DNA of 28,220 bases from a virus. The stretch spans positions 1 through 28,220 of IMG/VR virus record IMGVR_UViG_3300045999_005738; one strand, 5' to 3'. The notes below the pieces were generated by a model. It did not search any database, had not been told where the DNA came from, and saw only the letters and a list, made by a program, of their open reading frames with translations. This document shows, piece by piece, positions 1-9,200 of the stretch; positions within the stretch are counted from its first letter, which is position 1, and each line of letters starts with the position of its first letter. The translations under genes were made by a program, and so were the position numbers.

Positions 1-2742
1 CTCGTAGTAGGAGAAGTTCGGATCCAGCTCACCGGCATCCCATGCGAAGCGGGGCGAGATGCTGGAGAAGACAGAGCTGCTCGTCTCATCGAGCATACGG
101 AGGTTGCTCGCGGGGCCGACAGGGCGAACCTCGCCGACGACCTCATAGGCCAGCGACACCGACACAGAGTCCCGGCCTTCGATGTCGATCGCGAAGACGG
201 TCCAGCGGTGGACGCCCACGTCCACTCGCTCGAAATCGATCGTCAGCTGGTCGGTCTCGACGGAGTTGACGACAACACTGTCGACCGAGTGGACGACCCT
301 GTAGCGCCGGACCCAGGCCGACGGGGGCCGGTCCCAGGCGAGGGTCAGAACGCGAATGGACCCCGCACCAACCTGCTTGACGGTCGGGACCACCCGCAGG
401 TTCGAAATCGGCGCCACGTTGCCGCCGGCGTGCGCCGAGTAGGCTGGCGGTTCGAAGAACTCAGCCGTGTCGATGTAGGCCCACTTGTTGCGGTTCACCT
501 CCAGGGCGGTGATCGTGAGCTGATCCACCGACCCATCGGGGATTTCGATCTTGACGATCTTGTAGGGCTTGGGTGTGCCCATGATGCCAGCCGCTTCGAT
601 CGAGAAGTTCGCGTACTCGGGCAGCTCAGGCAGATCCGACGCGAACGTCAGGCTCGAGGTGGCTCCCGGCCCATTTGTGATCGTGCGGCGTTCGATGCGA
701 TACGGGATTGCAGATGTCGCGGGGTAGTCCGGGTTCACCGTGTCGAAGCTGGCGACGTAGGTGACCCCGGTTTCAAAGGAGATGGGGTCACGCAGGCTGA
801 CCGCCCGGGCGCCGGTGACAGCCCGCACTCGTCCCGAAATACCGCGACCCATGTCCGCGTCGGCGACGAGGATCGTGTCCCACTCGCTGAGGTATCGCCC
901 CTTGCGGTTGGTCTTGAAGGTGACGAATTCCTTCTCGGTCAGACCTGTGACCAGACGCTGGCGAGCCCGGGCGGTCGCTTCGTCCACATCCGTACACGCC
1001 ACGGCGATGAAGGGTAGGGGGACGCGCCCGATGTCAGTGATGCTCTCGTCATTCCGGACGATCCGCTTGTCCTCCGACCACTCCAGGTCGGGGTTGATGA
1101 ACGAAACGATGACCTCGTTCGCACGGGTCTGCGGATCCGTGTAGCTGTAGCTGAAGCCATCCTCGCCCACACTCTCGAGCGTGAACAGGCAGACGGCCTC
1201 CTGGTCCTTGTCGATGATGATGTCGACGATCCCGTTTCCGTCGTCGACATACCGAGCACCCGCCGCGCCGGCGATGTACTGAGCCATCTCGCGGGCCTCG
1301 CGAGGCTCCTGAATGTAGTCGTTGAACGTCCAACGGGGGCGCAACGTCCCGTCGGGGCGAGGCACCATCACGTCACACCACTGTGCCCACTCGTAGACTT
1401 TGTCAGCGTTGCAGACGTGAGGGTACAGTGACGAGAGGCCGAAATCATCATTCTCGACGAAGTCCAGGAACACCCACGCCGGGTTGTTCGTGAACGCCAT
1501 CTTGTAGACGCCGTCCCAGACCCCGGTGTAGGTCCGAGCTTCCTCGTCATAGTTACTCGGCACCCGGACGATGCGTCCGTCGAAGATCCCGCTGAGCTCA
1601 GGAAGGGCGGTGAACTGATCGCTGGCTTTGCCGATCAGACGCACCATAGCTGTGCCCGTAAACGTCATGGCAGAGCGTTTGATCTCTTGGATGCTCTCCC
1701 AGGCGACCGTGATCGTTACGTCGTCGCCGGGGGTTGTGAGCTGGGTGACGCGGTACTGCGTCAGCTCAGTGGTTGGCGGGAAGAAGATCCGAATGTCCTT
1801 GGGGGTGGTGCTGGTCACCTTGTCGTTCATGGACCAGATGCCGCTGGTGCTAACGATCGGGGGTGGTTGGACCGCAGAGGAGTAACCCTCGACCCAGGCC
1901 ATCCCGTTCCAGATGAGCAGTTTCGATCCGTCGTAGCGCCAGAGGTCGCCAACCCGCGCGTCGGCAGGGGTCGTCACCGTTTGCTGGTCGTAGACGCGAC
2001 GAACCTCACCCGAGGCGGGGTCAGTGAAGGTGACATAGCCGGTGTAGCTGGTGGTCGGCACACTCTCCCAGGACGTCGTGCCGGTGTTCCAACTGTGAAG
2101 GGTGCTGTCCCAGGCCAACGGGTCCGCCGTGGGGTAGTCGGGAGGCGTGCTGGTCGTGGTTTGGGTTCGCCGATCGCCAAAGAAACTGTCGAGCACATCC
2201 CGAATATTTCTGATCTGGAAGGACTGGTCAGCCCCGGTCCCGACCAGGGTTGCCGTCAGGTCGGTTCCGAGCGTCGACACCCAGGCGGGAGACCATGTGG
2301 GTTGGCTGACGGTCTTGTACTCGAACTTCAGCTGCAGAGGGGTCGTTCGCATACCTTTGTCGGTGCTGCGGAAGAGCGCTCCGATCACGATACGGAAGTC
2401 CGCGGCGTCAATGCCAAGCTGGGCGCCCGTACGAGTGACCGCGATATTCGGCGCCAGCGTCTGGCCGACAACTACCGGGGAGGAGAAGCCTCCCAGAGAC
2501 AGTTTCACCGTGTGGCCGAGGGGGCTCCCGGGCCAGGTGTCCAGCTGGAAGTCCCTGAAGTTCGGAGTGTTGTTGACGTCAACCAGAGCGGTGTTGTCGA
2601 ACATGAAGCTCTTGGGGCCGTTGCTCAGTCCCTTGATGGGGCCGCGCGATACGCCCAGGAGGACTTCGATCACATCTTCGCTGCCCAGCGAGTCAGGGGA
2701 ATCCGAAGGTCCGCCGCCCTTGGAAAACTTGATCACGTCCAT
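1..2742 (-). CDS. J: Tail tip / host-specificity protein (lambda J family), partial
   Basis: The frame is open from ATG at 2742 to the left edge (914 codons) and continues outside the window. Lambda J proteins form the tail tip and contact the host receptor. The N-terminus has the J-family look: DSLGSEDVIEVLLGVSRGPI followed by KGLSNGPKSF. Around residue 410, NNPAWVFLDFVENDDFGL matches the usual 'NPA-x-x-x-x-D-x-x-x-N-x-x-x-G' segment of phage tail proteins of this type. Near residues 780-830 there is a fibronectin type III-like stretch (ISNLRVVPTV, then LTLAWDRPPSAWVRRYRVVH). The start overlaps the stop of the metallophosphoesterase gene by one base (TGATG), so translation is probably coupled. 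The visible length is already close to a full J, but the C-terminal receptor-binding part is not seen. The family call is firm; receptor and host are unknown. Confidence 0.9.
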   Translation of the reverse strand, partial: MDVIKFSKGGGPSDSPDSLGSEDVIEVLLGVSRGPIKGLSNGPKSFMFDNTALVDVNNTPNFRDFQLDTWPGSPLGHTVKLSLGGFSSPVVVGQTLAPNIAVTRTGAQLGIDAADFRIVIGALFRSTDKGMRTTPLQLKFEYKTVSQPTWSPAWVSTLGTDLTATLVGTGADQSFQIRNIRDVLDSFFGDRRTQTTTSTPPDYPTADPLAWDSTLHSWNTGTTSWESVPTTSYTGYVTFTDPASGEVRRVYDQQTVTTPADARVGDLWRYDGSKLLIWNGMAWVEGYSSAVQPPPIVSTSGIWSMNDKVTSTTPKDIRIFFPPTTELTQYRVTQLTTPGDDVTITVAWESIQEIKRSAMTFTGTAMVRLIGKASDQFTALPELSGIFDGRIVRVPSNYDEEARTYTGVWDGVYKMAFTNNPAWVFLDFVENDDFGLSSLYPHVCNADKVYEWAQWCDVMVPRPDGTLRPRWTFNDYIQEPREAREMAQYIAGAAGARYVDDGNGIVDIIIDKDQEAVCLFTLESVGEDGFSYSYTDPQTRANEVIVSFINPDLEWSEDKRIVRNDESITDIGRVPLPFIAVACTDVDEATARARQRLVTGLTEKEFVTFKTNRKGRYLSEWDTILVADADMGRGISGRVRAVTGARAVSLRDPISFETGVTYVASFDTVNPDYPATSAIPYRIERRTITNGPGATSSLTFASDLPELPEYANFSIEAAGIMGTPKPYKIVKIEIPDGSVDQLTITALEVNRNKWAYIDTAEFFEPPAYSAHAGGNVAPISNLRVVPTVKQVGAGSIRVLTLAWDRPPSAWVRRYRVVHSVDSVVVNSVETDQLTIDFERVDVGVHRWTVFAIDIEGRDSVSVSLAYEVVGEVRPVGPASNLRMLDETSSSVFSSISPRFAWDAGELDPNFSYYE

Positions 2743-3911
2743 CAGGCGGCCTGCAGCATTGAAGCGTCGAAGATCTGGCGACTGAACTCGCCGTAGGTGC
2801 GGTGGAGGCAGATGCTGTGCATGTTCCGGCGGGCCCGGTAGCCTTGGCCGTGGTGCCAGGCATCGCCGGCCGCGAGCGTGTTGAAGGACTCCACCACGAC
2901 GCCGGGGTGCTCCTTCATCGTCTTGTGGTGGATGTGCCCGACGTAGAAGTAGCGGTGCTTGGTGTTCCCCCAGTCCTCAGAGCGATCGGTCGCCATCAGG
3001 AGAGGCAGGTCCCCCATCTTGGTGGCGTGCCCGTGATGGGCGCCGACCAGGACGTCGCCGAACTTCAGGTACTTGAAGAGCGAGGTGGAGAGGTCGACGT
3101 GGACCCGCTCGTTGTTGGAGAAGTAGGCGTCCAGGGCCAGTGCCAGGGCGAAGCTCGAGTGGGGATCGTGGTTGCCCGGCATCATCCAGGCGTGGACGGT
3201 CTTGTGCTTCTCGGCGAGGCGCTGGATGCAGTAGACCATCGCGCGCAGGCCGATCTGCATGATCTGGCCGTAGCGCCCGTCCACGTCGAGCGGGTTGCCG
3301 CTGTTGGGCGTGGCGTTGGTCGACGAGTCGGCGTGGAAGAAGTCGCCCAGGTTCAGCAGGATGGCCGTCTCGGCCGGCGGGGTGGCGGCGATCAGATGAT
3401 CGACCGCGGCGCACGTCAGCTGCTCAGCGATCTTCAGATCGAAGTCAGCCCCCGTCTCCTTGATCCAGGAGTAGAGCCCGAAGTGGGGGTCGCCCATCGG
3501 GTAGATCGCCACGAGGTCCGCGTTGGTGTGGCTCGGCGCGGAGACGGCCGGCGACAACCCCCGGGCCCCTTGAGCCAGATCGGTGATGAAGTCCCGGATG
3601 ATCTGTTCGGCGACGTCGCTGTTGAGCTTCGTCTTCACCCACTGCAGCTTCTGGACACCGTCGGGGCCGTACAGGGTGCTGGTGCCCTTGACCTGGAAGG
3701 CGCTCGGGGCGACGTGGGTCATGTCGGCCTCAGGGGCGTAGCCCTGCACTTCGGCCCGGGCTCTCAGCCTGGAGATTGATTGTCGAGCGCTGTCGTGCGG
3801 GAGGCCCAGATGCCGGCCAGCTGCACGGAACGACCCCAGCTCGTTGACCTTGTCGATCAGTTCGACCTGGGCCGGCGAGGCCCATTGCTTCAGCTCAATG
3901 TCGACGATCAT
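2742..3911 (-). CDS. HTH-domain metallophosphoesterase (calcineurin-like)
   Basis: 389 residues in two parts. Residues about 15-55 look like a helix-turn-helix (GSFRAAGRHLGLPHDSARQS). Residues 131-340 carry the full set of calcineurin-like metallophosphoesterase motifs: GDPH (D141, H143), GDFFHAD (D190), GNHD (N247, H248), GAHHGH (H293, H295) and GHIHH (H326, H328). These residues bind two metal ions and hydrolyse phosphodiester or phosphomonoester bonds. A DNA-binding domain next to this fold suggests a nuclease or DNA-end-processing enzyme, but the substrate cannot be read from sequence. The ATG overlaps the stop of the upstream I gene by four bases (ATGA), and J starts inside its own stop codon, so it is co-expressed with tail-tip genes. 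It is not a known part of the lambda tail. Confidence 0.88.
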   Translation of the reverse strand: MIVDIELKQWASPAQVELIDKVNELGSFRAAGRHLGLPHDSARQSISRLRARAEVQGYAPEADMTHVAPSAFQVKGTSTLYGPDGVQKLQWVKTKLNSDVAEQIIRDFITDLAQGARGLSPAVSAPSHTNADLVAIYPMGDPHFGLYSWIKETGADFDLKIAEQLTCAAVDHLIAATPPAETAILLNLGDFFHADSSTNATPNSGNPLDVDGRYGQIMQIGLRAMVYCIQRLAEKHKTVHAWMMPGNHDPHSSFALALALDAYFSNNERVHVDLSTSLFKYLKFGDVLVGAHHGHATKMGDLPLLMATDRSEDWGNTKHRYFYVGHIHHKTMKEHPGVVVESFNTLAAGDAWHHGQGYRARRNMHSICLHRTYGEFSRQIFDASMLQAA

Positions 3912-4459
3912 GATGGGTTCGTGGCTCTGGCGTCGATGTTGATGGAGAGGATGTGCGGCGAGGCGCGATACGTTCCGTAGAGGACCGGGATGGGCGTCCC
4001 GATCCTCACCGTGTTCCCCTTGGCGGGGATGTACTTCGAACGGTCCCCCGGCTTGTCGATTGACGGGGCGGGGGTCAGCATCTGCATGACGCCCCCAATC
4101 ACCATGCCGATGCCGGCTGAGCCGATGGCGATGGCCACGTTGGGGAAGTAGGGAAAAAGAAGGACAGCAGTCACGATCAGCACGAAGCCGATGACCGTCT
4201 GGATCAGGCCCTGATCCTTCGCGAAACTCATCGCAGGGAAGATGTGAATGTCGGTCGTCGTGGAGGGGGCGAACTGGCTCTCGATGGAGTTGTGTCCCGC
4301 CACCTGGATGCGTTTGCGGCCTCGGATCGCGTCCGGGCGAAAGCCTTCCAACTGACTGGTCACACGCAGGATCGCTTCAGCCACGGTCTTGGCGAAGACC
4401 TCGATCGGACCGTCGTGGAAGGCCTTGAACCCGCCGTGGAGGTGAACGCGCCTAAGCAT
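3908..4459 (-). CDS. I: Tail assembly protein, lambda I family
   Basis: 183 residues. The opening MLRRVHLHGGF is typical of lambda gpI, which is needed for tail-tip assembly but is not clearly retained in the virion. Residues about 88-130 form two hydrophobic segments (GFVLIVTAVLLFPYFPNVAIAI and IGSAGIGMVIGGVMQML), followed by the family-typical TPIPVLYGTYR near residue 160. The gene lies between the JAB protease (overlap of 8 bases) and the metallophosphoesterase (overlap of 4 bases), the usual place after K and before J. Apart from the insertion of the metallophosphoesterase, order and length fit lambda I. Confidence 0.85.
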   Translation of the reverse strand: MLRRVHLHGGFKAFHDGPIEVFAKTVAEAILRVTSQLEGFRPDAIRGRKRIQVAGHNSIESQFAPSTTTDIHIFPAMSFAKDQGLIQTVIGFVLIVTAVLLFPYFPNVAIAIGSAGIGMVIGGVMQMLTPAPSIDKPGDRSKYIPAKGNTVRIGTPIPVLYGTYRASPHILSINIDARATNPS

Positions 4460-4799
4460 TGATCACCGCCGGCCCTTTGACCGCGTACCAGCGGATCCCG
4501 TCGGTGCCGACGATCGCGTGCAAGCACTGGGGCCACATTATGAAGGACTCAGAGTCCTGGCTGGACAGGTTCGCAGTTGCGTCAGGATGTGTGTGCCAAG
4601 TCGCCGCGATCTGGTCGCTGATCTCGATCAGCGGGGTCAGATCAAGAACCGCACCGTTGTCGGGGTCGGCGTATTCATTGACCAGCTCGACGATCTCTCC
4701 ATCGAAAAGAACCACGCCGGCCCTTTCCGGACCGGCGTGGAACTTTGCCAGGAGGGCCGCGTCAATTTCCGGGGTCTTCCATGGAGGCGGTGCAAGCAT
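4452..4799 (-). CDS. JAB/MPN metalloprotease (N-terminal half of lambda K)
   Basis: 115 residues matching the Prok-JAB domain that forms the N-terminal half of lambda tail protein K. The JAMM zinc motif is complete: E25 (PERAG), H69 and H71 in WHTHPDA, S79 and D82 in LSSQD, with exactly ten residues between H71 and D82. It should be a zinc isopeptidase-like or peptidase domain acting in tail-tip maturation. In lambda the JAB and NlpC/P60 domains are one protein, JAB first. Here they are separate genes and the NlpC/P60 gene comes first in the transcript. The ATG at 4799 has no clear Shine-Dalgarno sequence. It follows a 68-base gap holding the repeated element (4852-4866) and a small hairpin. 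Confidence 0.88.
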   Translation of the reverse strand: MLAPPPWKTPEIDAALLAKFHAGPERAGVVLFDGEIVELVNEYADPDNGAVLDLTPLIEISDQIAATWHTHPDATANLSSQDSESFIMWPQCLHAIVGTDGIRWYAVKGPAVINA

Positions 4800-4819
4800 C
4801 GAACACTTAGTGATCGACG

Positions 4820-4836
4820 GTAGACATCAAGTCTAC
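4820..4836 (-). promoter_or_regulatory. Small hairpin upstream of the JAB gene
   Basis: GTAGAC and GTCTAC flank a five-base loop (TTGAT when read on the minus strand). It sits 21 bases before the JAB start codon and downstream of the 4852-4866 repeat. A hairpin with the same loop, TATAG-TTGAT-CTATA, occurs upstream of the prohead protease gene (19986-20000). It has no T-run, so it is not a terminator; it could be a leader structure or a protein-binding dyad. Confidence 0.4.
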
Positions 4837-4851
4837 AATAACCTTCTCGCG

Positions 4852-4866
4852 TTGTGTACTGGACTA
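4852..4866 (-). promoter_or_regulatory. Repeated intergenic element, copy 6 (toward JAB gene)
   Basis: Minus-strand TAGTCCAGTACACAA, 14 of 15 identical to copy 5. Five bases downstream both share the block GAAGGTTAYT (here 4837-4846), so copies 5 and 6 form a subclass. It lies 53 bases before the JAB start and next to the TAA stop of the NlpC/P60 gene. Confidence 0.65.
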
Positions 4867-4878
4867 ATTAGTCCAGTA
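4857..4878. repeat. Perfect 22-bp palindrome formed by two opposed copies of the element
   Basis: TACTGGACTAA is followed immediately by its reverse complement, TTAGTCCAGTA. With one mismatched pair the symmetry extends to 4854-4881. Half of it lies in the 3' end of the NlpC/P60 gene and contains that gene's stop codon. A palindrome without a loop is more like a dimeric protein-binding site than a hairpin. Confidence 0.8.
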
Positions 4879-5320
4879 GACTCTTCTTGGTCTCAGCATC
4901 TTCTAGCCGGCGCCGTACATGGGGAGGGAGCAGGGTGCGGATGTCCACCGTCGACTCCGGAATCTTCCCCTTCACCCCTTCGTGGCGGTAAACGCCGACG
5001 GTCGTGTTCCTGAACATACCGCCGTAGTTCGTCACCGCCGACCGTTGGCCGACCAGGTGGTGCAGCATCTTTCCGTTGTCGAGGATCACGCCGAGGTGGT
5101 TCCCCACGGTGGACTCGATCGCCATGACAATCGCATCACCGGGTTCGAACTCCCGTGGGTTGCGGCTGATGGGGAGAAAGCCCTCCGACGACGCGAGGGT
5201 TCTATAGAGGTCGAGGCCATTGCCCCACCAGTCGGTGGGGCAGGCGTAGTCCGGGATGTCGATCTCGAAGTTGTCGTGGAAGAAGTCCCTGAAGGTGGTG
5301 AAGCAGTTCTGCTTCTCCAT
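4868..5320 (-). CDS. NlpC/P60 peptidase (C-terminal half of lambda K)
   Basis: 150 residues from the ATG at 5320. This start is chosen because AAGGAG lies six bases before it; an in-frame TTG at 5365 would add 15 residues and overlap L but has no such site. The NlpC/P60 triad is visible: Cys6 in QNCFTTFRDFF, His75 in GNHLGVIL, and His87/88 in MLHHL. Enzymes of this family cleave peptide bonds in cell-wall stem peptides; on a phage tail this would help penetrate the murein or mature the tip. In lambda this domain is the C-terminal half of K, but here it is free-standing and upstream of the JAB gene. Its last codons and TAA stop lie in the palindromic element at 4857-4878. Confidence 0.85.
   Translation of the reverse strand: MEKQNCFTTFRDFFHDNFEIDIPDYACPTDWWGNGLDLYRTLASSEGFLPISRNPREFEPGDAIVMAIESTVGNHLGVILDNGKMLHHLVGQRSAVTNYGGMFRNTTVGVYRHEGVKGKIPESTVDIRTLLPPHVRRRLEDAETKKSLLD
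4869..4883 (+). promoter_or_regulatory. Repeated intergenic element, plus-strand copy inside the NlpC/P60 3' end
   Basis: Plus-strand TAGTCCAGTAGACTC, the second half of the palindrome. It would point into the NlpC/P60 gene in antisense, with no plus-strand gene behind it, so it may be only the other half of a symmetric binding site. Confidence 0.45.
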
Positions 5321-5351
5321 GTCGAACTCCTTGCCCAGGAGGTGGTCGATC

Positions 5352-5837
5352 TTAAAGGACGACAAAGGGATACTCCGGAGGCATGTAGAAGCTGTTGGGG
5401 GTCTTCCAGGAGGGCATGTCGAGGGGCGAGCGAAGCTCAGCCTGGATGACCTGGCTGTTCACAAGGATGATCCGACCGAGGATCCAGATCCTCTGTTGCG
5501 ACAAGCCGATGTCGTCCAGCAGATGCCTTTGCATCACCCTTCGACGGACGACCAATGCCAGGTCGAGCAGTCCCTCGGCGGCGAACGATCCGAAGAGTTT
5601 TTCAGGGTTCAGAACCGTCAGGGTAGGTCGGTTATTCTCGTCCCCTGCGCTCAAGCCTTCTCCAGTCATTTCCGACGCGAGCCCCTCATAGAGGTGACCC
5701 TGCCACGTCACGGCCGGACCATTCCTGAAGCGGATGATGGTTCCGCCGCGGAGGGTGATCGTGAAGAGGTCGATGACGGCGTCCGCCTCGAGCTTCAGGG
5801 CCTCTTCGATGTGAGAGACGGGAGCGGTCGTGGTCAT
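5352..5837 (-). CDS. L: Minor tail protein, lambda L family
   Basis: 161 residues. VTWQGHLYEGL, then RPTLTVLNPEKLF near residues 70-85, then LVVRRRVMQRHLLDD follow the lambda L pattern (VTWQG-x-x-Y, RPTLTV, VVRRKV). Lambda L acts with M, K, I and J at the tail tip. The protein is shorter than lambda L and lacks its C-terminal cysteine-rich part, ending soon after MPSWKTPNSFYMPPEYPF. The ATG overlaps the stop of M by four bases (ATGA). Confidence 0.87.
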   Translation of the reverse strand: MTTTAPVSHIEEALKLEADAVIDLFTITLRGGTIIRFRNGPAVTWQGHLYEGLASEMTGEGLSAGDENNRPTLTVLNPEKLFGSFAAEGLLDLALVVRRRVMQRHLLDDIGLSQQRIWILGRIILVNSQVIQAELRSPLDMPSWKTPNSFYMPPEYPFVVL

Positions 5838-6223
5838 AGGGGCTGCTCGATGAACTGGATCTCAAAGTTGTCGGTGGTGCCGTTGCCGTTCTTCAGGGAC
5901 TGCGGCACCTCGAGGGCCTGTTCGAACCGAACGATCAGCGTCCCGTAGATCGGGTGCGGATAGTAGAAGCGGCGACTGGTGTAGACCCGCTCGTAGAAGG
6001 CCACGAGGAGCTGCATGTTGATGAGCGGCTCCGTTGTCGTGTCGACCGAACCGTCGCTGTTCAGGAACCACTTCATCGCTTCAAACTTGAGTCGGAAGGA
6101 TCGCTGCAGCGGCAGAACAGGGTCCTGTGCGAACTGATACCCACGGCCCAGTTTCATCGCGTCGCCCTGGGGGTAGCGGTGAGTGGGTGTGTGGTAGGGA
6201 AAGTTGAAGGTCTCCATGGTCAT
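5834..6223 (-). CDS. M: Minor tail protein, lambda M family
   Basis: 129 residues. KLGRGYQFAQDPVLPLQRSF corresponds to the RFGDGYSQR region of lambda M. The rest follows the family: a body ending in RRFYYPHPIYGTLIVRFEQA and QFIEQPL. M-family proteins sit at the distal tail end beside the tape measure. The start overlaps the tape-measure stop by one base (TGATG); a second ATG two codons on is also possible. Confidence 0.86.
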   Translation of the reverse strand: MTMETFNFPYHTPTHRYPQGDAMKLGRGYQFAQDPVLPLQRSFRLKFEAMKWFLNSDGSVDTTTEPLINMQLLVAFYERVYTSRRFYYPHPIYGTLIVRFEQALEVPQSLKNGNGTTDNFEIQFIEQPL

Positions 6224-9200
6224 CAGAGACCTCCCATCGCTACGGCCTTGATCAGTTGCTTCACGCTGCCCCCTCGGGCGATGTCATCGGAGATGGTTGC
6301 GATGATGTCCTTCTTGCCCATCGGGGGCTGCTGGTTGGGGGCGACGACGTAGACGTTGACCATGTCGGGCTCCTTCTGGATGACCCGGGTGGCGGCTTGG
6401 TTGACGTTGTTCATCTGACGCCCGCCAGCGTTGTTCATGGCCATCAGGTTGTCCTCGCCGGCCATGTCCACGGCCGATCGGTTCATGATCACCTCGCCCG
6501 GCTGGGCTTTGATGTAGACGCTGTCCCGGCCTATGGAGCCGACGTTGGTCGGGATCTTCCCGCCTCCGCTGTACCCCTTCGCCCGGACGGTGCCGCCTTG
6601 GGTGATGGATTGGAAGTTGGACGGACCCGACACATTGGCCCCTCCGTGAGCACCAGCACCTGGGGATAGCCCACCCCCGAACATGCTCAACACGAACATG
6701 ATGATCTGCTTGGCGAGGATCTGCGCGACGAGGTCGAGCAGCGCGGCCATCACCGACTTGGCGAAGTCGCGGAAGGCGTCAGCCATCGTCTTGGTGCCGT
6801 CGAGGACGCTTACGAACAGCGTGCCCATTGAGGTCTTGGCGGTGTCCATCACCCCGACGAGTCCGTCAGCCATCTGTTCGAACACGGGTTGGTTGACCTT
6901 CGCCTGCTCGGCAAAGGTCCGCCAGGCGCTGCCCAGGGCCTCAGAGAATGTGGTGAAGGGCTTGGCCGTCTCGGTCAGCCGGCGCAGTGCCATGTCCGCG
7001 GTGTCCGCCGCGGTGACGAGACCCTCCATCTCAAGCCGAGCCGTGTGCAGCTGCGTCTTCAGACTCTCCGCGACGGTGACGTCGGTGGTGCCGGCCAGGG
7101 CCGCCTCGAGGCCGCTGATCTGAGCCCCCTTGGCCGTCATCTTACCCTGGGCCAGGGTTTGTTCGCTGCGCGCACTGTCGACCGCGAGGCCCTCAGCCGC
7201 CCGAGCACCGTCGGCGCGGTGAGCGTCGCCGATGTTGCGGTTGCCCCAGGGAGAGCTGAGCAGATCGATGCCCAGCTGCTTGCCGGCGATGACCCGGTCG
7301 CGCTTGGCGGCCTCACGGTCGAGGGCCGCGGAGGCCCCGTCGAACGCCGCCTGTTGGATCGCGACAGCTGCATCACCGGCCTTCTGGGCGGCGTCACGGA
7401 CCATCTGCTGGATGGCGGCCTTCTGCGTCGGCGACAGCGAGGGGTCGACGTCCGGATTGGCGGCCTTGAACGCTGCGTTGGAGGCGTCGATGGCGTCGAG
7501 CAGGGCCTGCGCCTGGGTGTCGGCAACAGCCTTCAGCGAGTCGGCCACAGAGCCGCCACCGGCCAGCTGGGTGTTGATGGCGCCGCTCAAGGTATCTTCC
7601 GCCGCCCGGGCGGAGGCGTCGGCGATGAGCTGCTTGGCCTCCGAGATCTTGCCCGTCAGGATCTTGTCGGAGTAGTCCTTCAGCTCGACATCGAGATCGT
7701 CGAGCTTCTGGGCCATGTCGGTGTCCGACAGCCCCGAGCTGGTTTCCTTGACCTCCGCCTTGCGGGTCGAGACGTACTCCGCGAGCATCGCCTTCAGGAC
7801 GTCGTCCGCCCCACCCTGTGCGGCGGCGGTTTCGATCGCCCGGCGTTGGGCCTTACCCTTCGAGGCGTAGGAGGCGGCGCGAGATCCACCGCCACCGCCG
7901 CCATTGCCTCGGCGGGCGTCGGCGGCGACCGTCGCGGCGTCGGCAGTCGCCTGCTCGCCGTCGGCGAACAATACGGCCTCGGGACTGTCACCCTGCTCTT
8001 CAGCCTTCTTGACGTCGTAGTCACGCATCTGTTGAGCCGCCAAGGCTTGGAGGCGTGTGCGCTCCGCCCCCGGAGCAGCAGCATCCGCCAGCTCCTTGGT
8101 CCGCTTTGCCGTCGCCTTGATCGTTGCGGAGGTGTCACTTTGGCTGGTGAGGCCGGCGTTGGCACGGGCACGGGCAAACTGAGGAGTAGCAGCTCGAACG
8201 GCGGCAGCATCCGGGTCGCTGTCAGGGAAGATATTGGCCAGGTCGATGGCTGCCGCCGCGCGCGCGGCAGCAGCAGCAGCCATACGCTCGCGGGGAGTCT
8301 TCAGCTTTGCACCCTTGGCGATGGCGTCCTGATACCTCGTCTCGGACTCATCAGCCAGGTTTTGTCGCCTCAGTGCCTCGGGCGAGGTTGCAGCGCGACC
8401 ATCAGCAACCACCTTAGCCGTTGTCTGCGCCTCACGCTGAGAGCCGGCCGCCAGGCTGGCTCGGGGACCTTGCGCGGTCAAAGCCTTGCCGTAAGCCTTG
8501 GCTCCGGGGGCGTTGGGGTTCTTTTCCACCCAGCCCTGCAGAAGATTGATCTCAGCCAGTGACGGTGGCGTTGTGGCTTTCGCGACCCGCTCCATGACGG
8601 CCCGGGTTTCCGGATCGATCTTGGCTCTCTCCTCGGCACTCATCATCGTGAGGGGGCTGACGGTCCGGTCGCGACGCCAGCCACTCTCCGCCGCGTCGCC
8701 GGCCTTCCTACTCACGTCCTGTTGGCCGGCCAGCAGGGTCCGAGCCGCGACGAGGGCTTCGCGCTGCTGTTCGATCCGCAGCTGGCGCAGCTTGGCGATC
8801 AGGCCGTCGACCTTGCGACCTTGGTCGTCGAGTACCAGACCCCAGGCGGCGAACTTCTGGGACGCCGCGTCAGCCGCCAGGCCGGCCTCGCCCACGTTCT
8901 GCGACAGGCGCGAGTGGCGATCGATCAGGGTGTTGATGAACTTGTCGAGCTCGGAGACGCGACCGGTGTACTCGGCCACCTTGCCGGCGGCTTCGTTGGC
9001 GGCAGCGGTGCTCTTCTGGATCTCAGCCGTGGCCATGCCCGACGCGATCTGCGCGCCGAAGAACGCCGCAGTCAGTGCTGCGATCCCCAGAGTCAGAATT
9101 CCGACCGGGCTGGTAATCATCGCCAGGGTGAAGGCGATCAAACCTCGGGTGGCCATGCTCGACGCGAGTGCAACCTGACCCTGGGCGAGGGCCATAGCGA

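Noticed and set aside
6889-8562. Plus-strand open frame of 557 codons
   Set aside because: Antisense to the tape measure, no recognisable domain, shadow composition.
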